From the NCBI RefSeq assembly GCF_028609805.1, contig NZ_CP063189.1, positions 744,001 to 808,000 of the forward strand: 64,000 nt of DNA. Direction: 5' to 3'. The notes beneath the pieces were generated by a model. That model searched no databases. It was not told the DNA's origin and saw only the letters and a program-made list of their open reading frames with translations. Position 1 is the first letter of the stretch. Every line of letters starts with the position of its first letter. A program made the position numbers and the translations under genes. Source of the DNA: Corynebacterium massiliense DSM 45435. Its GTDB lineage: Bacteria; Actinomycetota; Actinomycetes; Mycobacteriales; Mycobacteriaceae. Shown one piece after another: positions 1 to 7,190 of this stretch.

Positions 1-196
1 CGTAAAGCGCGGCGTGGGCACGATGTCCCTTGACTGGCTGGAGGATGTCGCCGGTGGGCGCTAGGAGATCGTCGACCGCCATGTAGCCGACGTTGTGCCG
101 CGTGCCCGCGTATTCCGGCTCCGGGTTGCCCAGGCCGACGATGAGCCAGTCGACGTCGAGCTCGCGCGGGTCAAGCGTGCGCGGGCGGCGGAACAT
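1..196 (-). CDS. pth: Peptidyl-tRNA hydrolase, 3' part cut off by the window edge
   Basis: The ATG at 196 on the minus strand opens a frame of 65 codons that runs off the window. It contains the Pth signature [16 protein letters not shown], in which the His of TRHN is the family's catalytic residue. Pth cleaves the ester bond of peptidyl-tRNAs that drop off ribosomes and recycles the tRNA. There is an extra leader of about 15 residues before the first strand, compared with the second, complete pth at 6293-6844. It diverges from the nitronate monooxygenase gene across a 61-base spacer. The assignment to the family is firm; which of the two paralogues carries the essential function cannot be told from the sequence. 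Confidence 0.93.
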   Translation of the reverse strand, partial: MFRRPRTLDPRELDVDWLIVGLGNPEPEYAGTRHNVGYMAVDDLLAPTGDILQPVKGHRAHAALY

Positions 197-257
197 GCGG
201 GCAAAAAGCTTTTTGATAGCAGACACACAATCATCGTCTCACATACGCTGTGGCTCT

Positions 258-1280
258 ATGAGCGCTGTTCTCGATTCCGTCGCCGCGTCCGTCCTCCCCG
301 CGCCGATGGCCGGCGGGCCGACCACGCCCGCGCTGGTCCGCGCCGCCTGCGCCGCCTCGTCCTTTGGCACCCTCGCGTGGGGCACGTGCAGCGTCGAGGC
401 CGCGCGCACGCAGGTCTTCCAGCTCGCCGCGGCGGGCTGCGAGCGCTTCGGGGTGAACCTGTTTCACCCGCAGACCCCGCTTGCCGATGCCGAGCTCACC
501 ACCGCCCGCGCCCTCGCCGCCGAGTTCGCGCCCGGGGACACTTGTGCAGCGCCCGATTACTCCTTCGGGTGGGACGCGAAGCTCCAGCTGGCGCTGTCCG
601 CGGGCGCGTCGGTGGTGTGGTCGATGTTCGGCGCGTTCAGCCCCGCGGAGGTCACCCGCATTCACTCCGCGGGCGCCGAAGCCTGGACCACCGTCACCAC
701 CATCGACGAAGCGCAGTGCGCTGCGGCTGCGGGCGTGGACGTACTGTGCGTACAGGGGCCGGCGGCGGGCGGGCACCGCGGGACCTGGGACGTGCGTGCC
801 GAACCCGACCCGCGGCCGCTTCCGCAGCTCGTGCGGGAGGTTGCCGCCGCAGTCCCCGGCGTTCCGCTGCTCGCTGCCGGTGGCGCGCGCACCAGTGCCG
901 ATGTCACCACGCTCCTCAACCTGCCGCACGTACGGAAGGTGGTGTGCGGCTCGCCGTTCCTGCTTGCCGAGGAGGCGGGGACGAGTCGGGACAATAGCCG
1001 AGCCATTGCCGCCTGTGGCGCTCACCACGCCGACGAGGGGCTCGGGGACCCGACGGTGACCACGCGGGCGTTTTCGGGGCGGTATGCCCGGGGCATCGCC
1101 ACGCGCTTTACTGAAGAGCACCCGGACCTGCCCGCGGTTTACCCGCTGCTCAACCGCATCCTCGCGCCGCGGCGCAAGACTGGGGACCCCGATGTGGCGT
1201 ACTGCCTGGTGGGCGCGCGGCCATCGCAGATCCGGCGCGGCAGCACCGCCGGCATCCTCTCCGCTCTCGAACCGCAGTGA
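258..1280 (+). CDS. Nitronate monooxygenase / 2-nitropropane dioxygenase family flavoprotein
   Basis: A 340-residue FMN-dependent TIM-barrel protein. The FMN-binding start LPAPMAGG is at residues 13-20, the family hallmark CVQGPAAGGHRG at 164-175 with the conserved His 173, and a second phosphate-binding stretch LLAAGGARTSADV follows. Members oxidise nitronates such as propionate 3-nitronate with O2 and detoxify them. The frame is open further upstream, but the ATG at 258 gives the normal N-terminus directly before the first barrel strand. It is transcribed away from the partial pth and converges on the acid phosphatase gene. The true substrate is unknown; the family is certain. Confidence 0.9.
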   Translation: MSAVLDSVAASVLPAPMAGGPTTPALVRAACAASSFGTLAWGTCSVEAARTQVFQLAAAGCERFGVNLFHPQTPLADAELTTARALAAEFAPGDTCAAPDYSFGWDAKLQLALSAGASVVWSMFGAFSPAEVTRIHSAGAEAWTTVTTIDEAQCAAAAGVDVLCVQGPAAGGHRGTWDVRAEPDPRPLPQLVREVAAAVPGVPLLAAGGARTSADVTTLLNLPHVRKVVCGSPFLLAEEAGTSRDNSRAIAACGAHHADEGLGDPTVTTRAFSGRYARGIATRFTEEHPDLPAVYPLLNRILAPRRKTGDPDVAYCLVGARPSQIRRGSTAGILSALEPQ

Positions 1281-1367
1281 GTCTGCGCTGCCGCGGAACG
1301 GGTGAAAGCGGACAAGGGATAAAGGACAACGAGAAAGCGGCAGCGGGCGGCGAGAATGCAGGCGGCT

Positions 1368-2858
1368 TCAGAAGGCGGTCAGCGCTGAACTAAGCCGCGC
1401 GCTGCTCGTGGAACTGCCCGGGCCAGGGCTGTCCGGTCCCGAGCCCGCGCCGCCGCCGGTGCCCAAGTGCGCATGCGCGTGGTCCGACGACGCGCCGAGT
1501 GGGAGGCAAGACTCTAACTCGTCAAGCGTGTAGAACCGCGAGCCCTCCGCAATCGGTTCGCACCCTGCATGGAACGGGATTTCCGCCTCGTTGTACAGCA
1601 TGCGCACGATTGTCTCTCCGGCAGTGTTTTGGAACTCGTCCCACTGGATATTCGCGGCCATCGGTGAGACCGCATCACCCCGCCACGCCGAATTCGACCG
1701 ATCCATCACCTCGTCTGCCGGAACCCCAGCCTCCGAACCTGGCAGCCGCAAAAGTGCTGCTAGCGGGATGATGGTCTCCGCATGGCCGAACCGGAAATCG
1801 GCCGCGACCGGCCCGCCGTTGGCGCGGTCGCGCATGCCGCGGAGGACATCGTCAAGCAATGGCTCGTAGTTGTCGTAGGACACCGTCTCCCCAGCAATGC
1901 CGGGGCCTTTTTCGTAGAAATCCTCCACGTCCAACAGCCACGCAAAGGTGGGCCCGTCGGCAGGGTCGATGTACTCGTGGAATATCCAGTCGCCGCCCAT
2001 CGCCGGGGCGATGAGGTACAGGTTGTAGAACTGCAGCGCCGCCTCGACCGGCCCCGACACCGTCTTGTCGGGGTTTCCGCGGCCCTGGAAACTCCGGTCG
2101 TCGAGGCTTTCAAGAAACTCCGGTGTGAAGATGTGCGACAACAACCCCACGGCGGCCTCGCGCGCGGCGGGAGATTCGTGGGCGTGCCGGACCTTCGCCT
2201 TGACCACCTCGCCGTTCTTCCACTCGCTGTAGCGCGCAAAGCTTTCCGCCGCCTTGTCCTTGTGCGCATACAACAGCTCCGGCGTCTCAGTGATGTCGGC
2301 GCGCCGGCCCAGGCCATCGAGGACCAGCTCAGCGGATTCGGTCGCGCGGTCCTGGCCGGACGAGGTGACTGCGATGTCGTGGGCGCCGTCGAAAAGCCAC
2401 TGGTTGCGCTGGGCATTACGCTTGCCGATGCCCCGCAGCTCCCCACGCCCCACCTCCGTGAGGTTGCCGTACCCGCTGGCACCATCGGGTCCGGTGAGCT
2501 GCTCGTTGGCCGCGTGCAGGGCGTGCACCTGCGGGATGAGGCGCTCGCCGAGCTCGGTGAGCTGGCCTTCCGCGGCGGCCGCCTGGAGCATTTGTTCCGC
2601 GAGGTCGTCGTACTTCCAGCTCGACAGTCCCCGGGAGCCGTGGCGGTTCACGCTCGCGGTGTAGATCTGCTCAAACCCGTCCGGCGCGGGGGAGTAGGAC
2701 TCGATCGACGCTTGGGGCGAATAGGGCTGCTTGGTGGAGTAGAACGTTGCGGTGGACTCGGCGGCAGTTGCGGCCTCGGCGGGCGTGGGTGCGGAAAGAG
2801 GCAGAAGGGCCGTGGCAGCTCCGATGGCCACGATGGCGCGGGCAGGGCGAAAACTCAT
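1368..2858 (-). CDS. Secreted histidine acid phosphatase (branch 2, MINPP/phytase-like)
   Basis: A 496-residue protein with a Sec signal peptide (hydrophobic stretch at about 7-22, cleavage near APAEA-like residues 25-29). The phosphohistidine motif RHGSR lies at residues 72-76 and an HAE triad at 359-361. HAE rather than HD is the version found in multiple inositol polyphosphate phosphatases. The last 40 residues are a Gly/Ser/Pro-rich tail preceded by a small His-rich patch (DHAHAH). It probably releases phosphate from organic phosphate esters outside the cell. The ATG at 2858 is chosen because it starts the signal peptide, although the frame stays open upstream across gapB. A pair of GTTCACC repeats upstream suggests phosphate-starvation control. 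Confidence 0.88.
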   Translation of the reverse strand: MSFRPARAIVAIGAATALLPLSAPTPAEAATAAESTATFYSTKQPYSPQASIESYSPAPDGFEQIYTASVNRHGSRGLSSWKYDDLAEQMLQAAAAEGQLTELGERLIPQVHALHAANEQLTGPDGASGYGNLTEVGRGELRGIGKRNAQRNQWLFDGAHDIAVTSSGQDRATESAELVLDGLGRRADITETPELLYAHKDKAAESFARYSEWKNGEVVKAKVRHAHESPAAREAAVGLLSHIFTPEFLESLDDRSFQGRGNPDKTVSGPVEAALQFYNLYLIAPAMGGDWIFHEYIDPADGPTFAWLLDVEDFYEKGPGIAGETVSYDNYEPLLDDVLRGMRDRANGGPVAADFRFGHAETIIPLAALLRLPGSEAGVPADEVMDRSNSAWRGDAVSPMAANIQWDEFQNTAGETIVRMLYNEAEIPFHAGCEPIAEGSRFYTLDELESCLPLGASSDHAHAHLGTGGGAGSGPDSPGPGSSTSSARLSSALTAF

Positions 2859-2890
2859 GCCCGCACGGTAGGACGCCCGGGTGGCGGGGC

Positions 2891-2908
2891 GGTGAACGCC
2901 GGGTGAAC
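2891..2908 (-). promoter_or_regulatory. PHO-box-like direct repeat upstream of the acid phosphatase
   Basis: Read on the minus strand, two GTTCACC heptamers are spaced exactly 11 bases apart, 33-50 bases upstream of the phosphatase ATG. Eleven-base GTTCACC repeats are the known form of the PhoP box in Streptomyces. A possible -10 (TACCGT) lies between the repeats and the ATG. The motif fits the gene, but corynebacterial PhoR sites are described differently, so this is an inference. Confidence 0.5.
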
Positions 2909-3011
2909 ACACGCCCCACCCAATAGGCCGGAATCGCGGCGCTGAATGGATAAGATGAGGGCGGAAAATTTTTGTTTCCCACCCCCGATTGTTAATGAAG
3001 GATGGTTTACC

Positions 3012-4457
3012 GTGGCCGCTAACGCACACGAGCAGTGGTACGAGCGCCTGGAGCTGGCTCAGGAGATGCTCCCCCTCATCCACCGGCTGCACCGCAAGAA
3101 CAACGTCGTCACCTCGATCTTCGGCCGCCGCCTGCTCGGCATGACCGACATCGAGATCATGAAGGCGCACCGCTTTGCCCGCCGCGTGGCCCAGCGCGAG
3201 CTTTCGCCCGAGGAGACCCTGCCCATCCTGCGCGAGCTGGTCGACATGGACCTGGGGACCTCGTCCATCGACCTGGGCCGCCTGGTTCTGAAGTTCGCTG
3301 ATTCCGGCGAGCAGGACCTTGCAGCGTTCCTCAAGGCAGAGCTTGGCGATGTCATCGGCACCAGCACCCAGTCCGAGCCCACCGACGTCGTGCTCTACGG
3401 CTTCGGGCGCATCGGCCGCCTGCTCGCCCGCATCCTGGTCTCCCGCGAGGCCTCGGTTGGAGGTGTGCGCCTGCGCGCGATTGTGGTGCGTAAGAAGGGT
3501 GATGGGGACATCGTCAAGCGTGCCTCGCTCCTGCGTCGCGACTCCGTCCACGGCGCCTTCAACGGCACCATCACCGTCGACGAGGAAAACGAGGTCATCT
3601 GGGCCAACGGCACCAAGATCCAGATGATCTACGCCAACGACCCGGCCGACATCGACTACACCTCCTACGGCATTGACGATGCCATCGTGGTGGACAACAC
3701 CGGCGCCTGGCGCAACCGCGAGGGGCTGGCACAGCACCTGCAGTCCAAGGGCGTGGCCCGCGTGCTGCTCACCGCGCCGGGCAAGGGCGACATCAAGAAC
3801 ATCGTCTACGGCATCAACGACAACGACATCGAGGACAGCGACACCATCCTGTCCGCCGCGTCGTGCACCACCAACGGCATCACGCCGGTGCTCAAGGTCA
3901 TCGGCGACCGCTACGGCGTGGCGCACGGCCACGTCGAGACCGCGCACTCGTTCACCAATGACCAGAACCTGATTGATAACTACCACAAGGGCCCGCGCCG
4001 CGGCCGTGCGGCGGGCCTGAACATGGTGTTGACCGAGACCGGCGCGGCCAAGGCCGTGTCCAAGGCGCTGCCGGAGTTCGAGGGCAAGCTCACCGGTAAC
4101 GCCATCCGCGTTCCCACCCCGGACGTGTCGATGGCCGTGCTCAACCTGGAGCTCGAGCGCGAGGTGGAACGCGACGAGGTCAACGACTTCCTGCGCGCCG
4201 TCTCGTTGGAGTCCAACCTGCGTCAGCAGATCAGCTACATCGCGTCGCCGGAGGTCGTGTCCAACGACTTCGTTGGCTCGACGCACGCGGGTGTGGTTGA
4301 TGGGCTGGCGACCATCGCTAATGGCAAGCACCTGGTGCTCTACGTCTGGTACGACAACGAGTTCGGCTACTCCAACCAGGTCGTCCGCATCGTGGAGAAG
4401 CTGGCGGGCGCGCGCCTGCAGGTCCTGCCGGAGCGCAAGGACATCTCCGAGCTGTAG
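3012..4457 (+). CDS. gapB: Glyceraldehyde-3-phosphate dehydrogenase, long GapB type
   Basis: A 481-residue enzyme. About 120 helical residues precede the Rossmann domain, which starts with GFGRIGR at 130-136. The catalytic cysteine is Cys285 in SAASCTTNG. It interconverts glyceraldehyde-3-phosphate and 1,3-bisphosphoglycerate. In C. glutamicum the long GapB works in the gluconeogenic direction while GapA does glycolysis. Where NAD enzymes carry an Asp at the end of the second strand, this one reads IVVRKK, which suggests NADP preference. The GTG at 3012 is chosen because GAAGGA lies nine bases upstream and the protein then matches the family length; an ATG at 2946 is in frame but lacks such a site. 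It converges with the PPK2 gene. Confidence 0.93.
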   Translation: MAANAHEQWYERLELAQEMLPLIHRLHRKNNVVTSIFGRRLLGMTDIEIMKAHRFARRVAQRELSPEETLPILRELVDMDLGTSSIDLGRLVLKFADSGEQDLAAFLKAELGDVIGTSTQSEPTDVVLYGFGRIGRLLARILVSREASVGGVRLRAIVVRKKGDGDIVKRASLLRRDSVHGAFNGTITVDEENEVIWANGTKIQMIYANDPADIDYTSYGIDDAIVVDNTGAWRNREGLAQHLQSKGVARVLLTAPGKGDIKNIVYGINDNDIEDSDTILSAASCTTNGITPVLKVIGDRYGVAHGHVETAHSFTNDQNLIDNYHKGPRRGRAAGLNMVLTETGAAKAVSKALPEFEGKLTGNAIRVPTPDVSMAVLNLELEREVERDEVNDFLRAVSLESNLRQQISYIASPEVVSNDFVGSTHAGVVDGLATIANGKHLVLYVWYDNEFGYSNQVVRIVEKLAGARLQVLPERKDISEL

Positions 4458-4505
4458 CGTGTTCGGCGCTGCCTTCCGGTCGCGGTGAGGCAGCGCCGCG
4501 CTACA

Positions 4506-5330
4506 TTACTTTTCCAGCTTAGCGGCTACGTCGGGGACGTAGCGGAACTCGCGACGGTCCGGGCGCTGGTACTCCTCGCCGTCGGAGGCGGGCCGTTCCG
4601 GAATCTCCGGCATCTCGCGCTCGATCTTCTCGTACGGGATCGTGTCGAGCAGGTGCGCGATGACGTTGATGCGCGAGCGCTTCTTGTCCTCCGACTCGAC
4701 CGTGTACCACGGCGCGGTGGGCGTGTCGGTGTGGATGAACATCGCGTCCTTCGCGCGCGAGTAGTCCTCCCAGCGCGTGATGGACTGGAGATCCATCGGG
4801 GAGAGCTTCCAGCGGCGCAGCGGGTCGTTGCGGCGCGATTCGAAACGCGCGATCTGCTCTTCGTCGGAGACGGAGAACCAGTACTTGCGGAGGATGATGC
4901 CGTCCTCGACAAGCATTTGCTCCAGAATCGGCGCCTGGTGGAGGAAGCGGACGTATTCCTGGTCGGTGCAAAAGCCCATGACGCGCTCGACGCCGGCGCG
5001 GTTGTACCAGGAGCGATCGAAGATGACGATTTCGCCCTTGGTCGGCAGCTTTTCGATGTACCGCTGGAAGTACCACTGGCCCTGCTCGCGGGAATCGGGG
5101 GCGGGCAGCGCCTCGACGCGGCACGAGCGCGGGTTCAGGTACTGGGTGATGCGCTTGATGGCCGAACCTTTGCCGGCGGCGTCGCGACCTTCCATGATGA
5201 TGACAACGCGGGCGCCGGTTTCGACGACCCATTGCTGCATGTCCACCAGCTCGGCTTGCAGGCGGCGAAGTTCCTTCTCGTAGGCCTTCTTGCGCAGCTT
5301 GCGCGGGGCCTTGTCGGGTTTCTTGCTCAT
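4506..5330 (-). CDS. ppk2: Polyphosphate kinase 2 family protein
   Basis: A 274-residue PPK2-fold kinase with Walker A GRDAAGKG at residues 48-55 and the lid/Walker B region FDRSWYNRAGVERVMGF at about 104-120. PPK2 enzymes transfer phosphate between polyphosphate and nucleotides (GDP/ADP to GTP/ATP, or the reverse). It is the last gene of a compact minus-strand run (pth, FAH protein, PPK2), 29 bases after the FAH stop. Two in-frame ATGs exist; the one at 5330 has AAGG nine bases upstream, the one at 5336 only three. Which PPK2 class or nucleotide it prefers cannot be read with confidence. Confidence 0.92.
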   Translation of the reverse strand: MSKKPDKAPRKLRKKAYEKELRRLQAELVDMQQWVVETGARVVIIMEGRDAAGKGSAIKRITQYLNPRSCRVEALPAPDSREQGQWYFQRYIEKLPTKGEIVIFDRSWYNRAGVERVMGFCTDQEYVRFLHQAPILEQMLVEDGIILRKYWFSVSDEEQIARFESRRNDPLRRWKLSPMDLQSITRWEDYSRAKDAMFIHTDTPTAPWYTVESEDKKRSRINVIAHLLDTIPYEKIEREMPEIPERPASDGEEYQRPDRREFRYVPDVAAKLEK

Positions 5331-5359
5331 GGTCATAGACCTTAATGCGTGCTGGGTGG

Positions 5360-6262
5360 TTAATCGAAGACGGTGGTGTTGGCGATGTAGCCTAAGCCGT
5401 CGATGGCGACGCGGGCTGTGTCCCCGTCGCGGAGGAACTCGTTGCGGGCGAAGCCGACGCCTTCGGGAGTGCCCGTGGCGATGACGTCGCCGGGGTTCAA
5501 GGGGTAGAGCTGGGAGCAAAAGCTCACCAGCTTGGCGATGGAAAATATCAAATCGTCCGTATCGTCCTTCTGGCGCACTTCGGAGAAAACCTGAGGTGAA
5601 AAGCCCTCTTCGGCGTCCTGCCCCGCCGCGTCACTCTGAGCCGCATCGGTACTCGGCTCTTTTCTGCAGACCGTGGTGGTGAGGGTGGCGTGGTTGCCGG
5701 GGCTCCACTCATCGGCAGTCGTGAGCCAGGGCCCGAAGCCGGCGGTGCGGTAAAACGACTTCCCGGCGTGGAACTGGGTGGTCGCGCGCTGGAAGTCGCG
5801 CAGGGTGTAGTCGTTGATGATGCTGTAGCCGGCGACGAATCCAGGCGCGTCCTCTTCGCCCACGCGGTGCGCGCGATCGCCGATGACCACGGCGAGTTCC
5901 CCTTCGTAATCGGGTGTATGTTGCGCGTAGTCCGGCAGGTGGATGTCGTCGTACGGGCCGGTCAGTGCGTCGGCGAACTTGATGAACAGGGTGGGCTGGT
6001 CGGGGAACTCGCGCCCCATCTCGCGGACATGTTTGGCGTAGTTGAGGCCCACGCAGATGATCTTTTCTGGGCGCGGGATGACGGGAGCGAGGTCGCGCGG
6101 GTCGAAGACAATCGGCTCGCCGGACAGCTGGGCGGCCTTGCGCCAATCGCCGGTGCGCAGCAGCTCGCCGACATCCGCATGGTCGAGCTCGACGCCCACG
6201 CCGTCGCCTTCCACGCGGATAGTGGTGGTTCCGTAAGCAGTTCGCAGCGTAGCCAGTTTCAT
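5360..6262 (-). CDS. Fumarylacetoacetate hydrolase (FAH) family protein
   Basis: A 300-residue protein of the FAH C-terminal domain family, which hydrolyses or isomerises C-C bonds in acylpyruvates and related catabolic intermediates with a divalent metal. Visible motifs are CVGLNYAKH (70-78), DYEGELAVVIG (118-128, metal-binding glutamates), IINDYTLRD (148-156) and GDVIATGTPEGVG (258-270). An acidic, Ala/Gln/Ser-rich segment at about 200-228 is unusual. It sits between pth and ppk2 with gaps of 30 and 29 bases, so co-transcription is likely. No aromatic-degradation genes adjoin it, so the substrate is open. Confidence 0.88.
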   Translation of the reverse strand: MKLATLRTAYGTTTIRVEGDGVGVELDHADVGELLRTGDWRKAAQLSGEPIVFDPRDLAPVIPRPEKIICVGLNYAKHVREMGREFPDQPTLFIKFADALTGPYDDIHLPDYAQHTPDYEGELAVVIGDRAHRVGEEDAPGFVAGYSIINDYTLRDFQRATTQFHAGKSFYRTAGFGPWLTTADEWSPGNHATLTTTVCRKEPSTDAAQSDAAGQDAEEGFSPQVFSEVRQKDDTDDLIFSIAKLVSFCSQLYPLNPGDVIATGTPEGVGFARNEFLRDGDTARVAIDGLGYIANTTVFD

Positions 6263-6292
6263 GGTGCTGCAGTCTACTTTCGCCGCAGCGCG

Positions 6293-6844
6293 TCAGGCGG
6301 GGCGGAGGACCTGGTCGGCGGCGTCGGCGGTGATGATGGGGACATCGGCAAGCTCGCGCTTGGCAAACCGCTGCAGGACGAACGCTGCCGGATCCATGCG
6401 GCCCGGCGGGCGGCCGATGCCCACGGATAGGCGCTGATAGTCCTTGGTGCCGAGGGACTTGGTGATAGACCGCAGGCCGTTGTGGCCGTGATCGCCGCCG
6501 CCCATGCGCAGCCGGACGCGGCCGAAATCGAGCTCCAGCTCGTCGTGCGCGACGATGATGTCGGCGGGCGCGGCGCCGAAGTAGTTCGCGAGCGCCTTGA
6601 CCGCGCCGCCCGAGAGGTTCATGTACGTGCGCGGCTTGGCCAGGACGACCCGGCGGGGAAGCAGCCGGCCGGCGGCGAGCTCCGCGACCTCGGCGTTGGT
6701 CTTCTTGTGCACGGCGAAGTCGGCGGGCATGGGGGTAGCGCGGCTGGCGATTTCCTCGACCACCGCGAACCCGATGTTGTGGCGAGTGTCGTCGTACTTC
6801 GGGCCCGGATTGCCCAGGCCGACGATGAGCAGGGGAGCGTCCAT
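6293..6844 (-). CDS. pth: Peptidyl-tRNA hydrolase (second, complete copy)
   Basis: A 183-residue Pth: VGLGNPGPKYDDTRHN with catalytic His22, the KPRTYMNLSG loop, and HDELELDFGRVRLR followed by GGDHGHNGL, all conserved positions of bacterial Pth. It removes peptides from peptidyl-tRNA. The ATG at 6844 begins directly before the first strand; the open frame upstream encodes nothing Pth-like. It heads a likely operon with the FAH and PPK2 genes. A paralogue is truncated at the left edge of the window, so the genome carries two pth genes about 6 kb apart. Confidence 0.95.
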   Translation of the reverse strand: MDAPLLIVGLGNPGPKYDDTRHNIGFAVVEEIASRATPMPADFAVHKKTNAEVAELAAGRLLPRRVVLAKPRTYMNLSGGAVKALANYFGAAPADIIVAHDELELDFGRVRLRMGGGDHGHNGLRSITKSLGTKDYQRLSVGIGRPPGRMDPAAFVLQRFAKRELADVPIITADAADQVLRPA

Positions 6845-6954
6845 GGCGCTAATTGTGCCATTCGCGGGGGCTGCACCGCGTGCTTGCTCATCGTCGTGTG
6901 GGGTCGCTGTTTTGGGGCATGCGTTTAGCCCCGTCCCGCGCTTCTTTTTGCGGT

Positions 6955-7028
6955 CGGGTTCACGGTACGGCGGGTTCACGGTACGGCGGGTTCACGGTAC
7001 GGCGGGTTAACGTTACGGCGGGTTCACG
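6955..7028. repeat. 16-bp tandem repeat, about 4.6 copies
   Basis: Three identical units of CGGGTTCACGGTACGG are followed by a fourth with two changes (CGGGTTAACGTTACGG) and a partial fifth. It lies in the 346-base gene-free interval between pth (start 6844) and the end of the HNH gene. It contains no gene. Its period of 16 differs from the 11 of a PHO box. Confidence 0.9.
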
Positions 7029-7077
7029 CCCAGCCGGTGTCGCGCCCGCTCAGAGGCCGACTCGTCCCGTCTTCATC

Positions 7078-7113
7078 TCGGCCGGGGTTTGTCGGCCGAG
7101 GTTTGTCGGTCGG
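7078..7113. repeat. 14-bp tandem repeat in the same gene-free interval
   Basis: Units TCGGCCGGGGTTTG and TCGGCCGAGGTTTG are followed by a partial third, TCGGTCGGG. With the 16-bp repeat it fills much of the 6845-7190 gap. I see no convincing gene, tRNA or terminator in the rest of this interval. Confidence 0.7.
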
Positions 7114-7190
7114 GCGCGCTGCCGCTGTGGTGCAGTGTGTCCTCGGGCGGTGTCGATTTCTCCCTCTGCGCTCCTTTAGTGCCTGCGCTT

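Noticed and set aside
6955..7028. CRISPR array
   Set aside because: Units of 16 bases follow each other without spacers, and no cas gene is present.
6955..7028. PHO box, because the units contain GGTTCACGG
   Set aside because: The period is 16 rather than 11 and the core is GTTCACG, not GTTCACC.
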